From positions 4,765,849-4,829,848 of the forward strand of contig VUYV01000011.1 of NCBI GenBank assembly GCA_008711295.1: DNA of 64,000 bases, written 5' to 3'. The notes under the pieces are model-generated. The model saw only the letters and a program-made list of their open reading frames with translations. It searched no databases and was not told where the DNA came from. The translations under genes and the position numbers were made by a program. Source of the DNA: Anarhynchus alexandrinus (Eukaryota > Chordata > Aves > Charadriiformes > Charadriidae). Each line of letters opens with the position of its first letter. The first letter of the stretch is position 1. Of the stretch, positions 48,222 to 62,300 are shown piece after piece.

Positions 48222-51200
48222 CTAGGAGAAAATAATATGTATTTAAAAAAAAAAAGTTTAAAAGCAAGGCCATTCTCAACAAGTCGCTTAAATACAGATG
48301 CATTTTCATTATCTAGTATAAACTAACCTAAATGTCAGCTGCTTACCTCTCAGAAATATATCAATTTACATGGGGGTTTGGGGTTTTTTTTTTGTGGCTA
48401 AAATACTGTGCTGGACAGGTAAGTGACAGCTATTTTACTGTCCCCCATTTACTCTCCTTCACTGACTTCCCAATCAAATCTGCTCAGGCTCAAGGTAAGT
48501 CTCTCGTTAGCTTAGACAGTTCACAAAAGATTTTTCTATCTGCCAGATCCTGCAGTGAGCCTTGAGGTTGGAGAATCCCTCTATCTTGTTTCTGCTTCAT
48601 ACATCACCAACATGATGTATGTGTAGTCAGCCCCAAACTGTCACTCTTGTTGATACATGCAGTTTAAGAAAAAGTAACAAAGAATAATAAAAAAGCATGG
48701 CATAGTTTTTCTGTAGCTCTATGTCAATGCTGCTGCATTGTACAAGGAAGGATATAGTACTTTATTGTGTCAGTTATCTAGGGCTGTGCGGTAAAGACTA
48801 CAGATCTGGTTCACACCTGTCTTAAGAAAACAACAAAAGCTCCTGCTGCAACCACCCAAAATCAGTGATAGTGGGAATTAACAAAAAGGTTGGCTAAAAG
48901 AGCTTTAATCAAACAGACTTTACAACAAACAATTGTATTCCATACAGTTGAATAAAATGGAAAGTTCTTTATATTGTTTTTCTAGTTCTTGAAAATTAAA
49001 AAAAAAGAAAGCTATTTTCTTCCGCTTTATAGCTGCTCAGGACTGAATGCTGATGCTTGCCTAGAACAGATTCCTAATGCACTCTCATGCCCAAACCACG
49101 AAAGCTCTGAAGTCAACAGATTTCAAGACTTAAACCATCTGAATTAGATGGCTTGGAAAGTCAGGCTGGAACAAGAAACAGACTTTTAAAAAAAAGGTTC
49201 TTAATTACCTACTAATTAGTAACTGCATCTAGGAGTAATCCCAGGCATTACTCCAATTTCTTATAGGTACAACTAGAATTTGTTAATCTGTTTTTTCCCC
49301 CACTGTTACACAAGTGTTACACACTCCCCAGTAACCTGCGAGAAAACCAACTCCAGTTTGGGAGAACCCCACAGCAAATACAGAACAGTCCATTCACCTC
49401 AGCCCAAAGGTACAGGCTATGAAACAGGAGGAGATAAAGCACAGGGAACAGGAATGAGGTAAGGGCAAAATTTAGATATACGCACGCGCCCCCGCCCCCC
49501 TTCAGGATTACAAAGTATTCACAAAAGGTAAAACCAAAAAACCTACGGTAAAAAGACAGATGTGAAGAGACTGGTAAGATCTGGAATTTAAAAAAATTGT
49601 CAGATTCTGAATAAAGCCCTGCAACCACTACCTTCCAATACTAGAAGTTCACCAGGAGTATCAAAAGTTTATATACGACCCCCAAAAGGGAAGCCTACAG
49701 CCCTAGTGGGGGTATTTACTCATTGCAGACAGAAGCCACTTCAGTTTAATCTACCAGCTGGTGGTTTGATGCAGAACTGCAAACCAGAATGAATAAAGTT
49801 CTCTGCAAACTGCAGCTGTGCAAGTGATTTACCTTTCAGAGCTATTCCAGGATTTAAGAACCAGCAGTAGCATCTCTCCCTTCCGTGACCCACCACATGA
49901 ACTGGATATATTAATACCTTTTCAATCCAGCCACAGAACTCCCCATACCATCATCACCTCATCATTAGACTGAAACTCCTGGGACCAAAAGCAGAGCCTG
50001 GATTCCACAATAATCCAGCTCTGGAAATACTCCTGTCAAACATTTTTCTGTAAAACAGCCGTTTCAAAACAAAGAAGTCGCAGGTACAGATGGGCTCTCC
50101 ACCGGAGCAGAGATCCAGCTAAAAACAGGTTGCCAAGGTAACCAAGCCTCCACAGAAAAAAAAAAGTAGAGTCTCTTGCAGTCAGTGCCTTGGTCTGAAG
50201 ACAGCTGCCCCACATCTCCGTCACAGCAGCTCATAGGCCATCTCGCTATTTAATGGTTATAAGCACGCTTTTACCTCCTTCCTGGCCACACGAGTCAACA
50301 CAGCCACATCTCGTGACCAGGCGCTGCTGTTCAAGTATGAGCAGTTGGGGCTTCTGAAAGCAGAGGAGCAGAGCTCTGGATTTCCTATAACAAGTGGTGC
50401 GAAGCCTCTTGTTTGTCCCGCCACCTCTCACTCTCCCACCAGAACCCTGCTGAAAGGCCTTTGCCATAAGGTGACCACACAGCATGATGAGAAGCCACTG
50501 AACATCCAAACACAGTGAACATGAAAGCCGCTCATGGTGGGAAGACACTATTTTTAAAAGAATGAACATAACCGTCACTGGACTAGAGCGTGGGCACTCA
50601 CCGACTGACAGGGACAAGTATCCCACAATTGCCCACTGTGTTATTGCTCAGATGATACCACCCTGAAACACTTGCACTGCTCCATATTGGTGACATTTGA
50701 AGGAGAACTGCTGCTCTGTTCTACCCCAACAACAGCTCCTATGGTTGTTCCAGCCATTGCGATGAATTTGCTCATGTTTATCCAGTTAGAAAAAAAGACA
50801 AGAGATTACCACTGCTTGAGATCAATCTTCATACCTGAATTGCACTGCATCATAGCCCACTCACAGCCGGTCTATGCTGTTCCTTCCCTAAGAACTAGGA
50901 AGGAGAGGGATGTGCTTCCCATGAAGAAGAAACCCAGTGCTGGGCTCAGAGCTGGTCAGAAGAACTAATCCACCAGGTTTACAGTCACTGTCTGCACCGC
51001 ACAGAAAAATTTATCCACCTGTTCAGAAACCACCCATTGCTAAAAAAGTTGCAGCGCTCCTAATTAGGATATACACTACATCGATGCTCGAAGAGCAACC
51101 GATCTTTTTCCACACCAGCACATTCTGTACCAGCCTCTGCTAGTGGTGCTAAGGAACAGGAACACTGTGGAAAATGGACCCTTACATTTATGGCTACCTG

Positions 51201-51723
51201 TGTCTCCGTAGTTTGCTTGTAAGGCAAACCCTGTACTGACAATAAGGACAGCTATGCCCTGGAGTTTTCAGGATTAACGACTTTTAGATCCAGGTTCATA
51301 TGCCCAGTGCCCTTCAGTGACAATTACACACACAAAATAAATCTTTAGAACAAAGGTCCAACTGGCTGAACACCCCTCTGCCCCTCTGCCCCAATGGGGC
51401 ACTGCTGCTGCCACTCCTGAGCAACCTGAAGCCAAAGCAGATGTGTCACTTTTTTCCTGCTGCAATCAACCGTTCGCCTCTCATATCCTATCTGCAGGCT
51501 GCCCTCTCACATTAGCCAGGAAATTATCCATGTTTTTTCCCAACGGAGGAGCAGTTCAATCTCTCAGTTGCGCAGGCAGACAGAACTGTAGCCCTCGCTT
51601 GGGCTCAGCCACATTATCCCAATTTGTGCTCCAGGATTTAACAGTGATGGATGGTTTGGGCATGAGATCTATTTCGATATTAACTGGAAAACAGCACTAT
51701 TTTTGCAATAGCCTCTAGAACCC

Positions 51724-51740
51724 TTTTTTTTTTTTTTTTC
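51724..51740. repeat. T17 then C5 tract
   Basis: A seventeen-T run is followed directly by five C. The resulting pyrimidine tract is in the plus sense, opposite to the gene, so it is not a splice signal for it. Confidence 0.9.
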
Positions 51741-53295
51741 CCCCAAAGATACCTGTCCCTGGCATCCCTTACTCGGACACAATACACCCACTACAGTGAG
51801 TCTTGAAACATCCGTAATTTCATAATACAATAGTGTCACTAGAACATCTTTAGCAACAAAAGCAGGAGTAACTAAACTGTGACTAAACTAAAGTAGCAGC
51901 CATCAGTATTTGCATGCAAGCTCCTCATTTTGTGACCTGAGCTAAGCACACTGGCTATGCTTCTTAAATCAACAAAAAGAGAACATGGCCTTGAACACCT
52001 ACATTTATAGCCTCAAAACCAAGTAGAAAAGCATGTTGAGTGGACACTTAAATTGGACATGAAGCCACATGATTGGCTGTATGTAAAAGTGGTGTAAAGC
52101 ATACAGGTTGGTTTTAAGGCAATTTTCTCTCCTAAGGATTATTATAGCCAAAGGATGAAAAGTGACATCACCAGCTTTTACAGATACCCTCCCTGCTTTT
52201 TAAACCAAAATGATTGCAGTGGAAGAGGCTCTTAGTTCCTCTGCTGCAGAGCTGCTTTTAAGGACGGACACTTTCCCTTATCAGCTCTTGTGGCCAGCCC
52301 GTCTGCTGAGGAGCAGCAGTACTCCTGTTCAGTTATTTGCTGCCCTTCTTCAAGCCAATCCTCTATAAGACGACCGTGGGCAGCCAGCATCTCCTCTTCT
52401 ACCAGGAAGGAGGTAATTCCAGTTGTGGACAGGTGCCATTCACTCCCTCCTTCCCCTATTCCTCCTCCCATAGCAGACTTACCTTCTCTCCCTGTAAGCT
52501 TTGTTTCAAACAAACAGAAGTATATTCAGCCCCAGCACATTTGGGATTCACACAAAGTTTTTGTTCTATTTAGTGTCTCAGTGTTCACTGTTTGGATCAC
52601 ATGTAATGCAACAGGAGCGTAGAGGTAGGTTAAGTAGAGAAAAGGGGAAAAAAGGAGAAGCAGTACCATCCCTTGGGCAAGTCAGAATGTAGCACAGACT
52701 CTGCCAAGAGCATCAGAAGGCTCTGATGTGTTATTGCACAACAGAGCAGAAGAGAACAGCCCTGAGACACACATCAATGAGAGCTCGGATGGGTTGAGCA
52801 CAGTATGGAAGCCTCCATCACCGTATCTGCTGCACTTGGAGGTCAAAAATCTTCTAATGGTGCATATAATGGCCCTCAACAAAGGAGCAAGGGAGAAAGA
52901 GAGATGTGAGGGCTCTTCAGCTGCAGTGTAATATCAATTAACAGGATCCCACACTCTACTAAAATCCTCCAATTTTCTACTCTCCAGCTCTCAGGACACA
53001 CTGGGAAGAACAGTGGTTTTCCCATTCCCTCTGGAAGTTACCATTGTACCAACAGTATATTCAGTGTCCTGCTTTCAGTGTTTCAACTCACAACCCCCTT
53101 AGCTGGATCCCCACCCACAGGTCACTATGGCGCAGATGATAATGACATCTGGGCAACGCTTCCACGCTGCCTACGAGTCCTTCGGCAGCACAGTAACCAC
53201 CCTGGACCTCTTATAGCCAGTCTGTTCACATATACATACTCTCAAGGCAAGGTCCACACCACTTGCTGTAGCACATGGTAAGCCAGATCTGGTAA

Positions 53296-53425
53296 GGATT
53301 AGTGCACTAGACTGGAATTGAGAACAAACTGGATTTGATTCCTCAGGAAGCAGCACTTTGGTCTTTCTGTGCTTCAATTCCTCCAACATAAAAGGGAAAA
53401 TCGGCACCATTCTGTCTGCAACAGC
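53296..53425 (+). repeat. MIR-like SINE remnant
   Basis: The stretch ggattagtgcactagactgga, then ctggatttgattcc, then ctttctgtgcttcaattcctcc and ataaaagggaaaat follows the order of a MIR SINE. That order is the tRNA-related head (GGTTAGAGCACTGGACT and the B-box GGTTCGAATCC), then the core CTCTGTGCCTCAGTTTCC and TAAAATGGGGA. It is strongly diverged. Confidence 0.65.
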
Positions 53426-53449
53426 ACTGGAAGAATAAATAGAGCAACG

Positions 53450-53640
53450 AGAGCATCCCTGGCAGTACCCGGCCAGACCAAAGGCCCACCTATGCTGAAT
53501 ATTCTGTCTCCAACTGGTCAACATCAAATGCATGTTAAAAGGTAATAGGCCAAACAACGCTTTCTCGTAACACTCTTCCAGATTCCAAAATTCAGCATGA
53601 TCCCTTACAGGAGGGAAACTACAGCACAGAGTGTGCAAAT
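53450..53640. repeat. old amniote interspersed repeat (probably LINE 3' region)
   Basis: The sequence ggccagaccaaaggcccacc, followed by atgctgaatattctgtctcc and aactggtcaacatcaaatgc, resembles a repeat common in reptiles and birds (form GGTCCATCTAGCCCAGTATCCTGTCTCCGACAGTGGCCA). Further on, cactcttccagattcc fits the CTCCCAGCTTCC part of the same element. I cannot name the subfamily or be sure of orientation. It directly abuts the MIR-like fragment. Confidence 0.55.
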
Positions 53641-54596
53641 AGCAGTTTCACAACACGACAATACCATAACTACAGACGAGTCCACCCTCCTATTCCAGAC
53701 TGGAAGTCCCAAGGGCTAAGCTAGGATAACCATATACCCCACCGTGCTGTTATGAGGAGGATGAGAGACCTCAGAATGGAGTAATCACCTGTAATAAATG
53801 CTATACCTGAAGAGAAATTCAGAAGCAAAAGGCTCAAATATGATATACTGAGATGACCTGAGTGTTAAGAGGGTGCAGATTGGTCCATGTTTGGCATGGG
53901 CAGACACTCATCAGAACAGTGATCAAAAACTCAGCAGGAGATTAGTATCTACAGATACGGTTTGACAGAAAAGAACCAACAGAGGTAGTTTCCAGATAGA
54001 GCAGCAGGAATAGGAAGCGTGTCCGAGAAATAGCTACATTGCTATTACAAACTAATGCACCAGAACCCCCCGAGGCACAAACTATCCCAGCATCCTTGGA
54101 CAAGTGAACCAATTACTCAGGGACAGCACTTGCAGCTTCCCGTCAATCAGCCAAAGCGCTACAAAACAAGACTGGTGCACCATTGCTGCAGTCCCCTCTC
54201 AGGGGAGCAGAGGAAGCAATAAAAGCTCTGTCAACATCACTATTCAACATGCTTCGGCTCCTTCCCTCTGCTCCGATAAGGAGGGAGCACCCTGCTCACA
54301 GCTGTAACCATTCACCTCACTGGAGGGCTCCTCTAAGCACTGCCACCACTGCCTCCCGGTTTGCTGCCACAGGCACTGCCGAATTCCTGCTCCCGGCCAC
54401 CAAAGCTCCATGGCAGACAGCAGCCGGCTATTGGCAGCCTCCCCATCGCCAACATCTCCGCACTCTACAGCTGTTCCCTCTTCTCCCCATGACTCTCAGA
54501 CTGTAAGCATGGAAGCAGCCCGTATTCTTAATGAAAAACAACAGCTTGCCAGAGGGCTGGAGCACATGCTGGCACAACCCATCGCTCCCAGGATCA

Positions 54597-54613
54597 GTTG
54601 AGTTGAGTTGAGT
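54597..54613. repeat. (GTTGA)3 pentamer repeat
   Basis: Three perfect copies of gttga plus a partial fourth. Confidence 0.85.
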
Positions 54614-57600
54614 AGGCCACTAGACTTCCAATCCTTTACTTTCTTTATATAGTCCCCATCCCTGGTACTCACTGTTCCCACCTAACCGCAGCCAACGGTG
54701 AGAAAATTGCAAGCTTAATGGAAATGCTGATTACTGATGCCAGAGCAATGCTGCTTGATAGCAATCCAGCAAGCAGTAAGAAAGAAACCAAATTTTCCAA
54801 CTTCAGTTAAAGCTCAGATGAACAATATGCTTTTTTTCTTAAAAATAAAAAAGCACACACCCACAAGCTTCATTCCTCTTTAGAGGAAAGGGGAAGTATT
54901 GAGCTCAAGTCTATTTTGTCTGACAGTGCAGGTTCACACTGTTAATTAAATGGTAGTCTTGGGAGTTAAGGTTGCACATTTTTGCATGGGGTTTTAAAAC
55001 AGAAAAGGAGGAGCATCTGGAGAAAGAGCAGAAACATTGTGCGAGAACATGGAAAGACAGCAAAGTAAGGGACCCAGGAGTGCTGCTTCTTGAAAACAAA
55101 AAGGGGACAAGGATAAATCACTGCATTCTGAATGCTGCCACCCCTCCGTGCAGACAAAGAAATGGCTGTGAACAGCTCTGACTGTAACACTTCTGTTATC
55201 AACGGGACTGTTTCCCAGGAGAAATTATCACACTGTCTCCACTCGGTCACCACGACCTGCAAACTGTTAGGGATTCACAACCAAATTCTCCAGTGTTAGC
55301 TGGCTTTATTTAAGGAGTAATTTGCAGGACAGAGCAAGATATCTGGATGAGACCTGCCAGGCTGAGGCAGGATGACCAAAAGGTTACTACACTTTTGTCC
55401 ACTTAAATGACTAAATTCCCTTTGTGCTCATCAGAGTAAGGCTCTGTTGATGAAGAATTCCCATCCTGATCTTACAAGGTGATCAATAATAGCCACAAAT
55501 CTTGTATTATTCTTTTTCGCTCCATTGGCAACTGGGGCCGAACTCTTTACCACCAGTATTAAAATAAAGTGACAGTAACTAGAATTAAATAATAGAACAC
55601 TAAGAAGGATTTAAGTAAAAGCAGATGCTTCCTAAAAATGCTCCATGCAGGGAATTTAGAACATCCTCTTTTACATGAAAGCCACTGAGTTTTTGCATTT
55701 CTTACACTGTGTTCTTTAGGAGATTTATACCAGTACATTTCACCAAATTGCTATGTGTTCTTACCACAAAAGTGTTTTAGCTTTGGTTGATGGAGGTAAT
55801 GTGGAAAGGTTAACATGAAATTGGACCACCAGTTGAGAATGGCAGCAGGAGACTACAAGCAGACATTTGCAGTCTTCCTTCTGAACTTCACATCTTCTGC
55901 CTGTGAGCTTTGTAAGATGAGACTGGGGTTCTCTTTGGGGCAACGTGGAGTGCTACCAGAAGCACAAATTAAATAAATCAATGAATATCAAGCCACAACA
56001 TATGACTACAAACAAAATTTATTTTATAGAACTATCTTTCAATTTGAGTCTTTTCCTAAATTCACTGAAATAGCTAACAGGACTAACATTCGCACTCCTG
56101 TACCAAGCTTATGCCAACAAAGTACTACGTGTCCCACCAAGCACCAGCATTCCTATGAGTAAAGAAAATAGGCAACTCTTAAGGGCTCCCAAATCCCACT
56201 ACCTATTCTGTGGCACATAACAGTTACAGTCTTTAGTTTCTGTGAGAAACTATATTATTTCCAATAGATTTTCAGAACTATTCCACCTCCTCAGAAACTT
56301 CACTAGAGTCAACAAGCATAAGTACTTGTGAATCTCTTGGGCATCCTAGTAAACAGCTGGCCAATATTATCTATTTTCTTTCCATTTCAAAGATAAGGAA
56401 CAGAGATTAAGCTTGCTGGTCACCTATCTACAAGTAAAGGTGAGGCAAGTTGAGAACATTGCACAAAATGCAAGGTAATCACAATTTTAATATTGATTTA
56501 CCGAACCACTTAGAAATAAACACTAATTCCAAAGCTTCAACTTAATGACCCAGTTCATTGGAATACTAAAGGACCTCACTGTTTTTTGCAATCCTAGAGC
56601 TAAGCATCTCTGCCCTCAGGGTCCTAATACGAGACCTGTGAAGTCCTGTCCATGTCCTTCTTGGCATTGAGAAAGAAGTCATAAAATGAAATGATCAAAA
56701 CCTCATTCTGAGAAGAAAACATCTTTTCCTTTCAAGCATACGATACATTAGGAAGCACTGGGGCAAAAAATACCCAGGATACACACCTAAGCTAGATGCT
56801 AGCTCTCCTTTCTCAGTTTCCCCACACCGAAGTACGGTCCCAGGAAGGTATTCAAATAAAAGAACAGGAAAAGGATATTTAGTCCCGTTGCTGGGAGTTA
56901 AAAATGCTGCATAGCTCCCTTTCCAGATCATGCAATGATTTCTAATCAAAAGTTTCTATCCAGTAACACCTCCGTCCCAGCCTCCTTAACCCTCTAACCC
57001 CAGACCTTATCCTACCTAGTCCCTCCCATACTCAGGGCCCCCTGTTCCTTCTAACACTATCGCCTCCAGTTCATCTTAGGCTCTCCATCCTCCCATGTCA
57101 AGATCCCCTCCAGCTCCAAAGATCTACCCAACCCATCAACTCAGAGCTCCAATTCCTTTTGCAGCTGCTCAGCAGCTCACCTTGAACCAGCCTGCACACT
57201 GTTCTTGCCTCCTCCTCCCACTGAACTACCACTGGGAACTGCAGAGGGAGCCCATCCTTCCCACTTCCAGCCTCATTCCTCAAGTGACATGGCACCCTCT
57301 TTAAAAAGCCAGCACCACCTTGTACTCAAACGACTTATGAGATCCCAAATCTCCAGCATAGCATATGGCACATGGCTGGGAGAGCTCTCAGTGGAAATTC
57401 CGATGTGCAGCTTCAAAAAGCTGGACCAGCCTCCCACTATCAAAAGGCACGGAGAAATGAGATGGTAAGCACCAGGTAAAACCTGCGTTAGGTAGAGTAT
57501 ATTGACCTACAAAGGTGTTAAAACTCTAGTGTTTGTTCTATAGTTCTCTTTACAGTTTACAAGTAGCGCAGTGAAGTCAGAAAACATTTCTGTTGGAAGG

Positions 57601-58535
57601 TATTTGAAAGGTCAAATCTCACATAATGACTTCCTTTTCTTCCCAAAACAGTAAGTTCAAATCAAAACCTGTAACAGAGACAGACCTTCTTTGTATTCAC
57701 CATAGATTTCATTTTATGAAAGCATTTTACACTTAACACACAAGCTCCTGTCCTTTCTACCCTATCCCTACACATGACCTTTATTAGTTACCTTTGAAGA
57801 TGCTGTGCTGAAGAGACCATTCTCTTATGCTTGCAATATCCTTCACAGCTTAAAGACAATTCTTTTTTTGTTACTATATTATATAATTCCTCATGGCACA
57901 GAAATCGCCACAGCAGCCTTATCTATACCATCAGCTGAACATGACTGCTTCCTCTGAACTCTTTGAGACTTCAGAAGCATGCAGAAGACAGTCCTGAGCC
58001 TTGGTAGCATTTTTTAAAGCCACATAAGACATTCTGTGAGTTTGGAAGAAGGTCAGATTTTTGGTCTGTAATTCTTTTCCCTAAAATATCTAAGTCATTT
58101 GCTAACTGGCCAAGTAGCTCTATAGCCTTTCAAACTCACATGGCACCTAGTGATCAGGCATTTTACCAGTGAACTAGACTGTCGGGTACACCAGTATACA
58201 AATCCTGCCTCCACAAGAACTGCAAAAAGACAAGCTTCCCTTGCCAGGTAGCTGCTGCAGAATGTGACAGTGACAGCGGGATTAGACACGAAGGAGAGAC
58301 GCAACATCACCTGATTTCCAATCTGTTCAGCAACACAAATCAGAGGGCTAAAGCTGACCTTATCAACAGCTGGAGAACCAGAAGCACCGTAAGTAACAAA
58401 AACTATTAGCAATCAATATTTCCACTGCAGAAATAACAAAGCAAGTACAAGTGACTAAACAATACCACCTTAAACATGCACTGTGTAAGGGCACGTGTGT
58501 TATACATACTGAAAATGGGGTTCCCCCCGCAAATT

Positions 58536-58550
58536 AAAAAAAAAAAAAAA
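58536..58550. repeat. A15 homopolymer
   Basis: A fifteen-A run in intronic sequence, preceded by a C6 run. Confidence 0.9.
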
Positions 58551-59265
58551 TTACTTCTTTACTTTAAAATGTTCCACAGAGGAACCTTTCACTTCTCTAG
58601 TATTCACCAAAAAACATTTTGAAAGCAATATTATCCTCATGTTATAAATACAGAAACTGACAAAAAGATCTAAAGAGTCTACAAAAAGGATAAAAGTACA
58701 TTCTGTCCAGTAGCACTGCAAAAGTCTGCTTTGATAATCCTAAAAGAAAAACAGAGAAAAATTAACTTCTTGACAGTGCTACACATTTGAAGCACCTTAA
58801 CTTTAACAGCGTGTTCAGCATCTATCAAATTAACTAAGCTACAAGATAAAAACTGTAGCCCTTATGTTACAATAGTTTGGAAACTGATCTTCAATGCTTC
58901 CTAATGGCAAAGCTCATTTTTAATCCTACTTTGTATTCAATTGCCCTAGTAAATAGCTATTTCACCATTATTCATTATTATATTTAAGATTTTTTTTTAT
59001 GATCTACTCTTGCTAGTATAAGTCTATATAACAGAATTGCTTTTCTGTTTCTTTAAACATGGCTTTTACTTAAAGCAAACCATAGCAACTGCGAAAAAAA
59101 GTTACCTGCACCCCCTAAGCTCGGAGAGAATTGCTCAAGCATTACTAATTTTGAGGTGGGAGGAGTTGAAGAAATGAGGTCTTTTTATATAAAAGGATTA
59201 AATGACTCATGAAAACTCTTTTGGCATAGCTTATACATGCTTGACAACAACAACATATATAGCAC

Positions 59266-59345
59266 ATTCCATCACTCAAGTGCTGTACAAGCTAGAGTTC
59301 AACAGTTAAAACCCAAGCCCTGTCTTTATGACCAACAACATCAAC
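59266..59345. repeat. possible ancient amniote repeat fragment
   Basis: The stretch tatagcacattccatcactc, then aagtgctgtacaagc, resembles an old repeat with the form TATAGCACCTTCCATC..AAGCGCTTTACAA. A similar weak match (gcactttacg then actatacaaacaccagctaatta) occurs at 61529-61571. Both are too diverged to assign. Confidence 0.3.
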
Positions 59346-62300
59346 CTCACTTTCACATGACAAGGAGCAGAACTTAAGAAAAACATTGGGCATAACATGC
59401 TATTTCTGAGACCAGGGAACTGGCTGTTACCAAGTGAGGTTTCCTCATCAGCTCTATAAAGTACCTTACTCTTGACATTCAACATACCAGTGTTTAAAAA
59501 GTATAAGGTTCCTGGCATAATAGTCCAGGAGATTTCCATTTGGCCGAAATGTCTGTAAGGAAACAGGTCAAAACAATCATATCCACTTATGGTTTCTGAC
59601 CGTGGCCAAATTTCCAGGCTAGTCACCAGTAATGGTACACTGGCACAGAAGAAAAACCTGAAGATTTTCTTCAGCAGTCAGAGGGAAGAGCCACATACTA
59701 ACCACAGATGATTGAACTGAAGCTAATGATCTGCTGAAAGGTCTATTAGAGAGGAACAAAGATCAACAGGCATCTCTGGATCTGAATGTCTGGTCCACCT
59801 ATCAGTAACTGTGCTTGGTAATCATTTTCACAGGCTAATCAAAGTATAACTGCTCTCCAGCACTCTTTCTAGGATATTCCAGAATCTAGCCACACTAGTG
59901 ATCCAGTATTTATTTTCACGCTACTTTTAGCTACAGCCAGCTTATACATACTACCTTTGCCACCTACAGATCTTCCTTTCTGTCAGTCCCGCTTCCAGCT
60001 CTCAAACCCCTGTATAATTCTCTGTCAGCTAAACATTCTTGCTCATCTGGTCAGCACAGGTAGATTTATACTGTACTGAGTGCCATGGTCCTGGCCCCTC
60101 GAATTAATATGAAGGAGAAGCTAAGGCTGGATCACAACCAAAGACTCAGTAACAACATTGCTCTTCCTCAAGCTCAGATGTTGAAAAAGGAAGTCCAACA
60201 GAAGTAAGATCGTATGTAAGCAACGTGCCACATGGTGGTGTATACAGAAAACTATAAAGTATTACAGATTGCACAAACAGCCCGATACATGTCCTGAGAG
60301 ATACCAAACACCTGGCCTCCACTGCTTTTCTCTGTAATCTTTGCAATTTAAAATTAAAAGAGAAAATTCAGAAACTTTCTCAAAGTGCTGCTGGCCTTCC
60401 ATACTGAAGACAAAGCACCCACAAAGGAAAAGCATCTATCCATCAGATGACATACGAGTGGCTTTCCTTAATTAGAGACTAGCTAACATTAGAACCGGCA
60501 AGTGAACAGAAGGCTCCATACATTGCTACTGCTTCCACCTACAACCTTTATATCCGCTCCTCCGCACCCCATACTGACTACCTACCCCACAGTATTCCCT
60601 TTGTCTTTTTCTCCCACTCAATTTTCTGCCTGAAACAACTCTCCTCCTCTTACGTGCCAGGTAGAATTCTCTCCCTTTCTTTCAGTGCTTCCTTACACCA
60701 ATTCCCCCCAGCTTCTTTGTTCCACTCAGCTCTGTTGGGGGGCTTCCATTGCTATTATCCACACTGCACAACAGGGGCATTGCTTCAGTCATCACACACC
60801 TTGTCATTCAAGAAGACAAGTGTGGGCTTGAAGACCTTCTGTAAAGCATGCCTGATGGGGCACCTGAGATCTCAGACCTTGCAGTGAATAGCTGCTCCCT
60901 TTTAGCTGTTCATCCAGCAGTGACAACTAATCCTTCGATTCAAAATAAAAGCCCAAAGGGGAATATGCTCATATAAAGGATAGAAATGAATTCAGAAGTC
61001 CCTGTGCTCTAGTTCGGAATCATCTGTCAGATAGATCAAGACCAGAAAAACGGCCATTCTTTCACATCAAAGGCAGCAGCATTCTGGGGAATCAAAGAGC
61101 AGCCGTGACAGGGATAAGAGTTAATTGCGAAATATATCTCAAGATAGGGCTGGCAATTACCATTGAGTCTGCCACAGACAGCACTCCAGAAGAACACACC
61201 TGGAGCAGCCAAGATGTGCCCTTTTACAGGTGCACGTACCATTCAACCCAGGGCCTTCCCGCCCGTATGAATCACCCAGCAGCTACTGAAGAATCTTTCT
61301 GTTCACCTCAATGTCCTATAAGAAAAATTTTGAAACATTCTTACCGTAATTTACTCCCACATGAGAGGATCTCCCTAAACACGCAGAAATCTATAGTAAG
61401 TGTGGAGCTCTTCAGCTACGTCAGGTGTGCACACATTCCAGGTCCTTTACAGAAACCTGACCAAGCCGAGTTCTTTTTACTTCACTGCTTTGCTTTCAAA
61501 GCACGTGCAGCACTTAACACTTCTGAGGCACTTTACGTTTCCTAAGAACTATACAAACACCAGCTAATTAGAGACAACTAACAAGACTATCCCAAGATAC
61601 TGAATCTCAGTGGGCAGCAAGGATTTTTATTTTTTCCCCTCTAAAATAGGGACAGTTAAGGACTGAAAGATGCCTAAGAGTGTGGTCAGTGAACTGTGGA
61701 ACAGCATGTTCAAGCAAAAGGCATTATATTTGAGACTTCCATACCACCAGTGTGTAGGAAAAACCCAGCGCAGCCTGGCCAAATAGGAATGGATCCAGTT
61801 CACTGGTAACTGCTGAGAAGATATCACACACACTGTCAGATGCAATTTCTATTCACAACAGACGTCCACATTGTACACAGTCTTCTCCTGAACTGGCACT
61901 ACACTGCAGCCATGCCTCTAGGGGCTCTGTTCTGAAGAAAACAACTGAAAAGAAATCACTAATCCTTTAATTAGGGGCACCCACTTCACCTTCTACAGGA
62001 ATAATTTAGAAAGTCTGAATGGGCCACATGTCACACAAGGCGAAAATTTAATAACTGAAAGTGACTCAGATTGTTGGTTCATTTCTCTGTACTTAAATTC
62101 AGCTGTGCAAAGCTACTGAAGGGAAGTACTCAGTGTTAATTGAGTACAGCTTCAGAAGCCACTCATCACCGCCTTTTTCAAAAGTCATCCTCTCTCAAAT
62201 TTCTGATGGGAGTTGCATTACACCAGCCAAGTCACTGATCCTAGGTCTCAAGCACAGCTCCAGGAATACACAATTAGGGCCACGTTCCATTGAATTTTCA

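Noticed and set aside
53171..53638. 155-codon open frame on the minus strand, the longest in the window
   Set aside because: It overlaps a MIR-like and an old LINE-like fragment in other reading contexts, has no recognisable domain, and several frames near 150 codons are expected by chance in 64 kb read in six frames.
61105..61545. 146-codon plus-strand open frame
   Set aside because: Composition and content look random, no motif, antisense to ARMH3 intron.
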